Shown piece after piece: positions 34,001 to 41,500 of a stretch of DNA of 64,000 nucleotides. The notes below the pieces were generated by a model, which was not told where the DNA came from, made no database searches, and saw only the letters and a list, made by a program, of their open reading frames with translations. A program made the translations under genes and the position numbers. Position 1 is the first letter of the stretch. Each line of letters starts with the position of its first letter. This stretch comes from Bradyrhizobium retamae. Lineage in GTDB: Bacteria > Pseudomonadota > Alphaproteobacteria > Rhizobiales > Xanthobacteraceae. The stretch spans positions 372,001 through 436,000 of the forward strand of contig NZ_LLYA01000112.1 of assembly GCF_001440415.1 (NCBI RefSeq), in the 5' to 3' direction.

Positions 34001-35510
34001 CTTCCGCGCCGTTCCACTCGTGCAGCGTGGTCACTTCCTGCGCGGAAAGCAACGTCATGCCGGCGACCGACTGCGTGCCGTCCTGAACCATCGTGTTCAG
34101 GATCGTGATCCAATGCGACGCAAGGCGTTCGATCGTCGCCGGCTCGAACAGCGCGGTCGCATAGGTAAAGATCGCGCGAATCTCCCCTGCCGGTCCCTCT
34201 TCGCTGTCGAGCGCCAGGTCGAACTTGACCGTGTCGACTTCGGCGTCGATCTTCTCGATCTGCAGGCCGGTGCGGTCGGGCGGATTGCCCGACACGCGCC
34301 GGCGCTGATGATTGTAGAGTACCTGAAAGAGCGGGTTCTGGCTCAGGCTGCGCTTGGGCTGCAGGATTTCCAGCAACCGCTCGAACGGAAGGTCCTGGTT
34401 CGCCTGCGCTTCGATCGTGGCCGAATGGACCGCTGCAATGAAGTCAGCGATCGCCGCGCGACCGTCGAGCTGCGTGCGAAGCACCTGGGTGTTGACGAAC
34501 AGCCCGATCACGCCGTGCGTCTCGTCCCGGTGGCGATTGGCGACCGGCACGCCGACACTGATGTCGGACTGGCCGGTGTAGCGATAAAGCAGCAGTTTGA
34601 AGCTCGACAGCAGGACGACGAACAGCGTGGTCTGGTGCCGGCGCGCCAACGCGCGCAGGCCGTCAGCGAGCGCCGGATCGAGCGCCCTGCGGAGCGCGGC
34701 GCCGGCGAGATCAGGAACCGCCGGCCGCGCCCGATCGATTGGAAGCTGCAGCACCGTCGGATCCTTTAAGCGCGCCGTCCAGTAGTTGACTTGGCGCTCG
34801 CCATCGACAGCGCTCATCCAGAGCCGCTGCCAACAGGCATAGTCGGCATATTCAATATCGGGTTCCGGCAAAGCCGGCGTCTCGCCGCCTGCGAATGCCG
34901 CGTACAAGCGCCAGAACTCGTCGACCAGCACGCCCATCGACCAGCCGTCGGCCACGATGTGATGCAGGCTGACGACAAGGAGATGGTCGTCTTCTTCCAG
35001 CCTCAGCAACGCAGCGCGCATGAGCGGGCCGGCTTCGAGATCGAACGGCAGTGATCCTTCCTGCCGCGCCAGCAGATATCTCTGTTGCTCGCGGTCATCG
35101 CCATAGAGCGATACATGCCGCAACGCGAACGGTTGCGGGTCGAGCACGACTTGCTCGGCTTCCTTGCCCTGCTGCCGGAACACCGTACGAAGCGCGCTGT
35201 GACGGGCGACCAGCGCATCGAAGGCCTGCTGCAGGGCGTGCCGTTGAAGCTGCCCTCGCACCCGTACCGTCGCCGATATGTTGTAGGCGACGCTGTCCGG
35301 ATCCATCCGCCACAGGAACCAGAGGCGCGATTGCGCAAAAGAAAGCGGTGCCTGCGTTTTCTCCTGGCGCGCAATCGGCAGCATGGCGAGATTGACGCCC
35401 TTCGCCGCGAGCTGCGTCAGGAACGCTTGTTGCTTGCTGGTATCAAGGCGCATCAAGCGTCGTGAGATGTCACGAAGCTGCTGCTTCTGCGTGGCGGCGA
35501 TATCATTCAT
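19074..35510 (-). CDS. Four-module terminal NRPS with thioesterase (5478 aa), modules 5-8
   Basis: Order by residue: C 20-450, A 510-1015, T about 1045, E 1110-1550; C 1565-2010, A 2030-2540, T 2565, E 2640-3080; C 3090-3530, A 3550-4050, T 4070; C 4105-4540, A 4560-5080, T 5140; TE 5215-5460. The first C is of the LCL type (HHIVADGWS); the others have DCL-type starts (IEDIYPLSPMQQGMLFHA). E domains show GHGRE and RTVGWFTTAFPVRL. T sites are LGGDS or LGGNS; the TE has GWSLGG. Specificity codes read by eye: DGEGSGGVTK, DVWHFGRINK (Ser-like), DILQCGLVWK (Gly-like), DGEGSGGVTK. Glu at 239 in modules 5 and 8 fits a basic or hydroxyornithine substrate. The ATG overlaps the previous gene by 8 nt. 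Confidence 0.95.
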   Translation of the reverse strand: MNDIAATQKQQLRDISRRLMRLDTSKQQAFLTQLAAKGVNLAMLPIARQEKTQAPLSFAQSRLWFLWRMDPDSVAYNISATVRVRGQLQRHALQQAFDALVARHSALRTVFRQQGKEAEQVVLDPQPFALRHVSLYGDDREQQRYLLARQEGSLPFDLEAGPLMRAALLRLEEDDHLLVVSLHHIVADGWSMGVLVDEFWRLYAAFAGGETPALPEPDIEYADYACWQRLWMSAVDGERQVNYWTARLKDPTVLQLPIDRARPAVPDLAGAALRRALDPALADGLRALARRHQTTLFVVLLSSFKLLLYRYTGQSDISVGVPVANRHRDETHGVIGLFVNTQVLRTQLDGRAAIADFIAAVHSATIEAQANQDLPFERLLEILQPKRSLSQNPLFQVLYNHQRRRVSGNPPDRTGLQIEKIDAEVDTVKFDLALDSEEGPAGEIRAIFTYATALFEPATIERLASHWITILNTMVQDGTQSVAGMTLLSAQEVTTLHEWNGAEAEMDAPFTPVHQTFARLATETPDAPALIFGDDVISYAELDRRANRLAHRLIRLGVTPADLVGISARRSPSLVTALLAILKTGAAYLPLDPEHPAKRQVVTMRDAGVRFVLVDLEGSALTALPSGIAAVPLDANDFGQEPESDPGIGVGATSLAYVIYTSGSTGIPKGVAVEHGPFAMHCEVTAGLYDMDRHSRELHFLSFTFDGAHERLWTALTCGAALVMRDENLWSAEQTLDVLRKQRVTHAGFPPAYLQQLADFAAWRGDPPPVGLYSFGGEAMPKAGFDKVKRALKPRTLINGYGPTETVVTPLLWKVDASEEIEGNYAPIGCPVGRRSAYILDGDLNIVPVGVTGELFIGGEGLARGYWRRAGLTAERFISDPFGAPGARLYRTGDLARWRPDGVIEYVGRSDHQVKIRGFRVELGEIEAWLMRQPGVRSAVVVAREAGVTSQLVGYVAGEGTFDEAAMRAALSDELPDYMVPTRIVKLERLPLTAHGKVDREALPAPDVQATAPGRVAPRTATETTLAAIWAELLGQPLIGVDDNFFELGGDSIISLQLVGRARQSGLVIEPRDVFRHQTLQELARAARIERSVEEAAPERNLEGSEHPLLPIQARFFSEDAGERHHWNQAVLLMPKSRLDWASAERAVAAVVAHHDALRLGFKEVDGAWRATYCAAPAVSELLWIRSGIRDAAEVTAVASAAQASLSLAGLLLRVVGMDLADGSQRLLIVVHHLVIDGVSWRVLLEDFAAAYGQFQQGAASIALARSQSYASWGAQLQAYSGTEELSAELPYWLERGSRADLPCDDDHDGVDRVAEGEEILLAFDAGLTTRLLKEAPSAYRTQVNDLLLAALARAVSRWSGIEDVAVELEGHGREDTFSGVDISRTVGWFTTAFPVRLPGGSGDDASLIKSVKEELRAIPARGLGFGVLRYLGTEAQRHALAALPEPRIVFNYLGQFDSSVGEGTPFRIAPESAGPSRSDSAPLGRWLSINGQVREGQLRLSFSYGRRRYRRATIERLAEHYAAALRELVDHCTSGARGITPSDFALSNLSQADLDLLGAAIDCRDIEDIYPLSPMQQGMLFHALRDGESGNYVNQVGLEVRGLDAGRLRAAWHEVSARHAVLRTGFAWRELSGAAQQVVYRHVTLPFVEEDWREQAAAMDRGELEAALAKASQAERVKGFDLSQAPLQRVRLIRLDESRHWLIWTHHHILLDGWSSARLVAEILQHERGHRLPAVQGRYRDYIAWLQRQDRDASGTFWRTALAELDEPGFLADTLGGPAATTGASGHGSLDLLLTADLTAKLHAFTKRERVTLNTLLQGAWAQLLRRHTGRRVVCFGATVSGRPAEIGGSEDMVGLFINTLPVVDRANPQTDVGAWLRDLQERNIDLRDHGWMPLYEIQRLAGRSGRPLFDNILVFENYPIDQALRSENESGRRFGRVEQVSITNYALTVAVFAKTDGINLGFRYDRSRFDEGQVRYLQVTLSRLLAEIVADASRPLGELSGLDADQTRKVLGWSDGFAKVPNVGNSIVAQIEARAAASPSAIALVFGDQKISYEELNARANRLARRLQAHGIGRDRLVGLALERSVELIVGVLAALKAGGAYLPLDPDYPPDRLLHMLRDSGAALVLTQSRLLDRLAPVIASASVEAWAIERERGTWAGEPVRNLDVALHPDSLAYVMYTSGSTGMPKGVACSHGALTARLGWMQAEYRLDAGETLLQKTPFSFDVSVWEILWPLATGARLAIAAPGAHREPRLLVDAIIAHDVTTLHFVPQMLEHFVAEPEARRCVTIKRLFAGGEALSSELKARVLAAFPNLRFDNRYGPTEALINATFWNCRDDGAARVPIGRPIPGTVIRILDTDLNMVPGGVTGELFIGGAGLARGYWRRQALTAERFLPDPFGGPGARLYRTGDLARWRADGAIEFIGRSDHQIKIRGFRIELGEIEARLLEQPGVRSAVVVAREVGSGRQLVGYVSGASGLEEQVLRTALSAVLPDYMVPSRIVVLERLPLAPNGKIDRQAVPAPDAASTVAQYEAPRTPAELALAAIWAELLGRPAVGLADNFFELGGDSIISLQMVSRARRAGYLIEPRDVFQHQTLEALARAARAEQRSEALADQGQVTGPLSLLPIQARFFAKDAGERDHWNQAVLLRPRDRLDWEMMRRALAAVIDHHDALRLRFVESAGRWRAEHGAAPAAADLLWIRSAVDGEAVTALASSVQTSLSISRGPLLRAVGIDVADGTQRFLIVIHHLVVDGVSWRVLLEDVAAAYAQLANGGAAVALPPKSHAYAVWGKRLQDYAASPELATELSYWIDRRTDVDIPCDDDHGGSDCVADADEVLLTFERELTQRLLTDAPSAYRTQINDLLLAGLARAVWQWSGQDNVLVELEGHGREDLFGDLDISRTVGWFTTAFPVRLAGGSQDPSSLIKTAKEELRGIPGRGLGYGVLRYLGSEEQRAALVDIAEPKLAFNYLGQIDGGVEDAALFAMASESAGPSRDASSPLRRWLSVNGTVREGQLRLSFGFGRKRYRRETVERLAGLYEAALRELVDHCTSGASGVTPSDVALSGLGQADLDRLELHWREIEDIYPLSPMQQGMLFHAMHDSESGLYVNQLAAEVQGLDAGKLQRAWQAVSDRHAVLRTGFVWRDLTGSPQQIVYRRAEVPFLEEDWRARVAASEPSQLEAALGEVSLRERVEGFDLSKPPLQRVRLIRLGEDRHWLIWTHHHILLDGWSSARLIAEVMQHNADGRLPALQRRYRDYIGWLQSRDGDASAAFWRSAMAKLEEPSFLAGGSTEHADAESSGHGMLALELDVAVTERLQQFAARERVTLNTLVQAAWAQLLRQYTGQGTVCFGVTVSGRPPELAGAEDMVGLFINTLPVIDDVGPQQKVGAWLRHLQDRNLTLREYGWTPLYEIQRLSGRPGRPLFDSILVFENYPVDHALMGKDGQIRVGETRIVETSNYPLFASVGVDDRLRLVFNYQRRHFDEAQIARLQRAFVRLMEALSVDADRPVGMIAAGAPGDHALLSRANETRRDALRRGIVEQFEAQVDQSPDTIALVFGDETLSYAALNARANRLARRLRDRGVRTDVVVGLALERGVEMMVALLAVLKAGGAYLPLDPDYPAERLAHMLRDSGAALVLTQRTLLDQFAPVLEETGAEAWLLDGNDSGEDGDGGNLDVAVHPESLAYVIYTSGSTGLPKGVMVRHDAVTNFLATMAEQPGMTAQDRVLGLTSLSFDIAVLELWLPLTLGACVVLADRAAAHDPSRLKAMVVRHGVTMIQATPSTWRMLLDHDGPSLSPSCRVLCGGEALPPDLARRLVAQAGEVWNLYGPTETTVWSARHRLDAQDDRPVLGGPIGNTTLHILDNDLNLVPVGVVGELYIGGAGLARGYWRRGALSAERFIPDPFGRPGARLYRTGDIARWRADGVIEYIGRADHQVKVRGFRIELGEIEARLLAQAGVRSAVVVAREVGAARQLVGYVSGETSLDGTALKTALLSLLPDYMVPARIVVLDRLPLTPNGKIDRKALPAPDQLATSTERVAPRTPMEAALAAIWADLLRQPSIGVTDNFFELGGDSIISLQMVSRARREGVLVEPRDVFRHQTIEALAALARDVSPNNDTPASARGSLSGLTSEQLDRLGLNWDRIEDIYPLSPMQQGMLFHSLRDAGSGVYVNQVSVEIRGLDAERLGRAWREVTARHQVLRTGFLWRELAGSSLQAVYRDAVAPFEQEDWRGQTIDEDRIAAALADERAAEFDLSTPPLQRVRLLRLEDELYRLIWTYHHILMDGWSSARFVGEVLECYYGGAPAANPTRYRDYIAWLLAQDAKAAKHFWREQLKSFDEPTQLADAFGARRHDASGHKRCYTRLGETATAELKAFARRERITLNTIVQGIWALLLQRYTGQQTVTFGVTVAGRPASLDGSQQMLGLFINTLPVIETPASASTVGEWLRALQDRNSAIWDYEHTPLYDIQSWAGRAGQAMFDSIIVFENYPIERSMHRGDGSLQFGGLRNVDVTNYPMDLSVLVEDTLQVEYTYMPSHFTAVQAGQIKAQFERLLEILRRDSSALLGSIDPVTAIDDALAKNCNRHAMSAAALPLVHESISIHARRHPERTALTIGGKTLSFGALDARANRLAHHLIGRGLKSEQRVGVVVERTEATMVALLAVLKAGGAYVPLDPEIPAERRAFVMRDAGISFLLTGQLDVREGLDGVERVSLSTFDFDAGPEHAPQPELHPENLAYLIYTSGSTGTPKGVAVAHGPLAMHCQVTGSIYEIDESSCELHFLSLAFDGAHERWLTVLSHGARLLMRDAELWTPEQTVENLHAHRVSHIGLPPAYLQQVAEAVEQAGNPPPVKLYSFGGEAMPKAGFDKVRRVLKPRILINGYGPTETVVTPLVWKVDGASECETPYAPIGLPVGDRRAYILDSSLNIIPAGVAGELYLGGFGLARGYHGKAGMTAERFVPDPFAAVPGGRLYRTGDLARWRKDGTVEYLGRSDDQVKVNGFRIELGEIQTSLLRHEEIEQAAVLALPGAAGNQLVAYVAPKAAKSGAGDAAEALVDRLTNFLKQTLPLYMVPARIMVLERLPVLSSGKVDRRALPTPDSAGRSFVAPQGPAETAMARLWADILKLPQVGVTDNFFELGGNSILSLKVVARLRQDKTFGTEIKLRDLLQKPTIRALLADNASSVPAAAPPPTALLPLNAAVRGVHPVFCVHGGFGTVFDYGPLARRLEGRRQVIGLQSRMLVDSSWSDRSLEAMAADYANEIRQVQPQGPYSLVGWSLGGLLVTLVAAELERCGERVDCLLMVDSFVLRQHGGSEQQAASAHWIDDLAGLLSAVLPHAVGISSHVEEAKAAGMPETSESVRRLVAQILGEGASADDTLLGVDDLSAAFAVGRHLKTLTQNAAPPRCLAIRPLCWWTSGRLTQRDRLETQLPDAIDRGVIGDNHFTILRDAGLLDGICRLLVPETASAASQDTVPEPAE
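23285..24888 (-). repeat. Module-7 A/T region, copy 1 of a 1.6-kb near-identical repeat
   Basis: This A-domain and carrier segment aligns without gaps, at a constant offset of 12415, to 35700-37311 in the second NRPS, except for a 6-nt length difference in a variable loop near 24500. Most lines differ at only a few bases. Both copies give the same specificity code DILQCGLVWK. Confidence 0.85.
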
Positions 35511-38500
35511 CGGAAAGTTCGACTTCCTTCAACATGTCGAGCATCGCGGCGATGTCATCGCTGCGCTTGTCGACCTGAATCTCAGGGGCAAGAGCAGCGG
35601 CCATCGTCTCGATGGTCGTCATTTCAAACAGGCGGTTCAGCGGCAGGTCCTGGCCGAGATCGCGCTTGATGCGGCTAACGAGCTGGACGGCGGTGAGAGA
35701 GTCGCCACCGAGCTCGAAGAAGTTGTCGGTGACGCCGATATTGGGCTGGCGCAGCAGATCGGCCCAGATCGCGGCGAGCGCCGCTTCCACCGATGTACGC
35801 GGTGCGACGCGCTCGGTTGATGTCGCGAGCTGGTCCGGAGCCGGAAGCGCCTTGCGGTCGATCTTGCCGTTCGGTGTCAGCGGCAGCCGGTCCAGCACCA
35901 CGATCCGTGGCGGCACCATGTAGTCCGGCAGCAGCGACGACAGCGCGGTCTTGAGAGCTGTCCCGTCCAGCGACGTTTCACCGCTGACATAGCCGACGAG
36001 CTGGCGGGCAGCGCCGGCCTCGCGCGCCACCACCACCGCCGAGCGTACGCCAGCCTGCGCCAACAGCCGCGCCTCGATCTCGCCGAGCTCGATCCGAAAA
36101 CCGCGGATCTTCACCTGATGGTCGGCGCGGCCGATATATTCGATCACGCCATCGGCGCGCCACCGTGCTATGTCGCCGGTGCGGTAGAGCCGCGCCCCTG
36201 GCCGGCCGAACGGATCGGGGATGAAGCGTTCCGCGCTCAGCGCGCCGCGCCGCCAATAGCCGCGCGCAAGGCCCGCGCCGCCGATATAGAGCTCGCCCGC
36301 CACGCCGACCGGCACGAGATTGAGGTCGTTGTCGAGAATATGAAGCGTGGTGTTGCCGATCGGGCCGCCCAAAACTGGACGGTCGTCCTGCGCATCGAGG
36401 CGGTGGCGGGCCGACCACACCGTGGTCTCGGTCGGGCCATACAGATTCCAGACCTCGCCGGCCTGCGCCACCAGCTGCCGCGCCAGGTCCGGCGGCAAGG
36501 CCTCGCCGCCGCACAGCACGCGGCAGCTTGCCGGCAGCGATGGACCGTCATGATCGAGCAGCATCCGCCAGGTCGATGGCGTCGCCTGGATCAGCGTGAC
36601 GCCGTGCGCGGCTACTATCGCCTTGAGCCGCGACGGATCATGCGCGGCCGCGCGATCCGCCAGCACCACGCAGGCTCCGAGTGTCAGCGGCAGCCATAGT
36701 TCCAGCACCGCAATGTCGAACGACAGCGAGGTCAGGCCGAGCACGCGATCCTGAGCCGTCATGCCCGGCCGCTCCGCCATCGTCGCCAAAAAGCTTGTCA
36801 CCGCATCATGGCGGACCATCACGCCCTTGGGCAGGCCGGTCGAGCCGGAGGTGTAGATCACGTAGGCCAGGCTTTCGGGGTGGACGACCACGCTGAAATT
36901 CGCCGCATCACCGCTCTCGCCATCTCCGTGCTGCTTCTCGTCGAGCAGCCAGGCCTCGGCGCCGGTTTCCTTCAGCACGGGCGCGAACTGCTCCAGCAGC
37001 GTCCGTTGCGTCAGCACCAGCGCAGCGCCGCTGTCGCGCAGCATGTGCGCCAGCCGCTCCGCCGGGTAGTCCGGATCGAGCGGCAGATAGGCCCCGCCCG
37101 CCTTCAATACCGCCAGCAGCGCGACCATCATCTCGACGCCGCGCTCCAGCGCCAGCCCCACCACCGCGTCGGTTCCGACGCCGCGATCGCGCAGCCGCCG
37201 CGCAAGCCGATTGGCGCGAGCGTTCAACGCGGCGTAGCTCAATGCCTCATCGCCAAACACCAGCGCGATCGTGTCGGGAGATTGGCGGACCTGCGCCTCG
37301 AATTGCTCGACGAATGAACGGTCCCGTGGATATTGCGCCTGCGTCCGGTTCCACGTCTCCAGCAAAAGCTGACGCTCTTCGGCAGGCAGAACATCCAGTT
37401 GCCGCACCGGAGAGTGTGGCGCGCGTTCCAGCGCCTCCGCCAATTGATCGAGCGCCTGCTGCATCAAGGCGCAGATGCGATCGGCCGAGAGCGGATGGAC
37501 GACTTGAGCGGTCAAGCTGAGCGCTTGGCCATAATCCTCGACCGCCATCATCAAGGGATAGTTGGTACGCTCTTCGCCGCCGAGCCACTCGATGCCGTGC
37601 AGGCTTGCGCCGCCCTGATTCGTGGACGAAGCCTCCGGCTTCGCATTGTGCCGGTAGTTCAGGATCGAACTGAACAGGGGCGCCGGCGCTGCGACACCGC
37701 TGCATCGCTGCGCGAGCGCCAGCGAGGCATGTTCATGCGCCATCAGCTCGGCCAACCGGGCGTGCGCATGACGAACGCTGTCTTCAACCGCAGTGTCATC
37801 GAGATCGAGCCGCAGCGGCAATGTATTGATGAACAGCCCCATGGTGCGGTCGCCGCCGGCGCCCGCATGCATTCGGCCGAACAGAACCGTGCCGAACACG
37901 ACGCGCTCACGCCCGCTGCTTCGCGCCACCACCTGTCCCCACGCGAGATGGCAGACGCTGGCAAGGCTCACCCCCAGCCGCCGCGCCAGCGCGCGAAGCC
38001 GCGCGTTGAGCTGTTCCGGAAGCGTTCGCCGCGCTTCCGCCACGCCGCCACCGTCGCCATGCACGCGATCCAGCCCAAACGGCGTGGTCGGCTCATCGAT
38101 ATCAGAGAGCATGCTTCGGAAGAAGTGCTCGTGCTCCGCGATGGCGGCCGATCCGCGCGACTGCGCCACCAGATTTCGGAACGGATAGGGAGCCGGAAGC
38201 TCATGACTACGCCCGGATAATATCTTCTGCACTTCGTCGTGCATCACCTCCAGCGTAGAGTGATCGCCGATCAAATGATGCAGCAACACCAAAAGCAGCC
38301 AGCGCTCCTTGCCCGGATCGCGCGCGATTGCAAACCGCAGCAAGGGCGCGCGGCCAAGGTCGATCCGATGGCGGCGCGGGTCGAAACGCCGCGCAAGCTG
38401 CTCATGCGCCGGGCTCTCGCGGTCCAGCGCGACCTCGGTGATGACTACAGAAGCTCGCCGCCAAACCACCTGCGCCGGAGCTGATAGCCCCTCCCATGCA

Positions 38501-41500
38501 ATGGACGTGCGGAGAATATCGTGCCGGTCGATGACCTGCTGAACGGCGGCGAGATAACGGTCGATCAGGTCGCGGCTTGCGAACGCCATCTGGCCGACCA
38601 GCAGATATGGATCGCCCTCCTTCGACAGCAGATGGTGAAACAGGATGCCGTCCTGTAGCGGTGACAGGCCGTAGATGTCCTGGATGTTGGCAACGCCCCC
38701 GGGCACACTGGCCACGATGCTGTCGATGTCGGATTGATTCAACGCGATCAATGGCAGCAGCCCAGGCGTGATTGCCGTCGTCTGCGGCGTGATCAGATTG
38801 GCCGGAACAGCCGCGCCGACGCCACCGTCGAGGCTGGCGGCGAAATCCGCGAGCACCGGCTTTGCGAACAGCGTGCGCACATCGGCGCGGAGCGAATGCC
38901 GCTGCAAGCGCTCCAGCATGCGGACCGCAAGCAGCGAGTGGCCTCCCAGCTCAAAGAAGTGATCGTTGCGTCCGATACGATCGACGCCGAGCAGCTCGGT
39001 CCAGACCCTTGCAACGACCTCCTCGATCTCGCCCTGCGGCGGCTCGAAACTGCGCCTTGCAAAGGCATCATCCTCCGGCGCGGGCAGCGCCTTGCGATCG
39101 ATCTTGCCATTCGGCGTCAGCGGCAGCGCATCCAGGCGCACGAACGCCGATGGCACCATGTAGTCCGGCAGACGCTCACGGAGATGATTGCGCATCACAG
39201 CCGCAAATTCACCGGCATTACGCTTCACGCCGTCGTCCCTCGCGGCCACATAGGCGACCAGCCGCGGGTCACCGCTGTGATCCCGCAGCGCCAGCACCAC
39301 CGCATCGGTCACGCCGGTGTGCTCATTAAGGCGACACTCGATCTCGCCCAATTCGATGCGGAAGCCGCGGATTTTTACCTGATGATCGTTGCGACCGAGG
39401 AACGCGATGTTGCCATCCGGCAGGTAGCATCCGAGATCGCCGCTGCGATACATCCGCGCGTTAGCGTCGCCACTGAAGGGGTCGCGCACGAAACGTTCCG
39501 CCGTCAGGTCGGTGCGATTGAGATACCCGCGGGCCACTCCTGCCCCGCCGATGTAGATTTCGCCGGTCGCACCGAGCGGAACGGGCGCACCGAAGCTATC
39601 AAGCAGATAGATACGTGTATTGGGAAGCGGACGACCGATCGGCACGACGTCGCCATCAAAGCCCGCCGGCCGCAGCCAACTGGTAGCGCAGACCGTCGTT
39701 TCCGTCGGCCCGTAGCCATTGAAGACGGCAACGCTAGGCGGCAGATCATTGATCAATTCCGCCTTGGGCAATTCGCCGGCGAGGACGAGCACCTGCAGCG
39801 ACGCCAGCCTGTCGAGATCATCCCGCCCCTGCAGCATGGCCGGCGGCAAGGTCGCGTGCGTAATGGCGTTGTCCGAGAGAAAATCGAGCAGTTCCGACGC
39901 ATTGCGGTGCTGTCGCGGGCCGACCAGAAACAGTTCGGCCCCCGAGCACAGGGCCATGACAATTTCCCAGGTACTGGCATCGAAGCTTAACGAAGCAAAC
40001 TGCATGACGCGGCTGCGTTGGGAAACGTCAAACAGCGCTCGCTGGGCCCGCGCCAAATTTACCAGGCCGCGATGCTCGACCATCACCCCCTTTGGCCGGC
40101 CGGTAGAACCGGAAGTGTAGATGATGTAGGCGAGATGCCGTGACGTAAGTCCCGTGACAAGGTCACCTGGATCTGATGCCGTAAGCGCTGCGATGGCAGG
40201 CGCGCACGCATCGAGATCAACGATCTCGCACGCGACATTCGCGAAGATTGCGCGTCCGTCACTATCAACGATCAACAATCTCGGTTTTGCATCCTCGACG
40301 ATCTGGCGTAACCGCTCCGCCGGATAGGCCGGATCCAACGGCAGATAAGCGCCGCCCGCCTTCAGCACGGCCAGCAGGCTGACGACCATGGCGATGCCGC
40401 GCTCCAGGCAGATCGCGACCGGCTGATCTGGACCGACGCCCAAAGCGATCAGGTGCCGTGCGAGCTGATTGGCCTTCGCATCAAGCTCGCCATAGCTCAG
40501 GCGAACGTCCTCGTGAACCAGCGCTGTGGCTTCGGGCGCGGTTCGGACCTGCTCTGCGAACAGTTCGTGGATGCAGCGCTCCGATGGGAATGGCGCAGCC
40601 GTTTCGTTCCATGTATCCAGAACGAGCTTGCGTTCCTCTTGGCCGACAATATCGATCCGGTCGACGATTTGATCCGCGTCGATGACCATGGCCCGCAGCA
40701 AGACGAGCAGATAGTCCCGGTGACGCCTGATCGTCGCTCCGTCGAACAGTGCCGTTGCATAGTTCAAGGCGCCGACGATGCGGCCGTCCGCCTCCCCCAG
40801 ATTGAGCTCGATATCGAACTTGACCTGCTGCAGCGGGATATCGGCTATCTCGGCCTTGAGGCCTGGTAGCTCAACGATTGCCGGCTCGTTGTTCTGCCAG
40901 GCAAACACGACCTGGAAGACCGGCGTATGCTCCAGCCGCCGCGGCGGCTGAATGATCTCGACGAGTTGCTCGAACGGCAGATCCTGATGATCCTGAGCTT
41001 CGAGCGCTGCAGCGCGCATACGGCTGAGCAGCTCCGCCACATCAGGCTCTCCCGATAAATCGACGCGGAGCGCCAGCATGTTGACGAAAAAGCCGACTAG
41101 GCCCTCGATTTCGCGCCTGTTGCGGTTTGCCGTCGGCGTGCCGATCACAAGATCGGTCTGCCCGGAAAGTTTTGACAACACCGCCGCCCAGGCCGCCAGC
41201 ACCGTCATGAATGCCGTCACGCGGTGCGACTGGCTGAATAGCCTGATACGATGCGCAAGCTCGGCGTCGATCTCGATCGGCAATGACGCGCCGGCGAGAG
41301 ACCTGACCGGCGGGCGGGGCCGGTCTGTCGGCAATTCGAGCACCGCGGGAGCGCCCGCGAGCGCCTGCCGCCAATAGTCGACCTGCCGCTGCAATCGCTC
41401 GCCCGCCAGCCACTGCCGTTGCCAGGCAGCGTAGTCCGGGTAATGAATTGCCAGCGGCGGCAACGGATCGTTTTGGCCTGTCGCGAAGGCTCGGTAAAGC

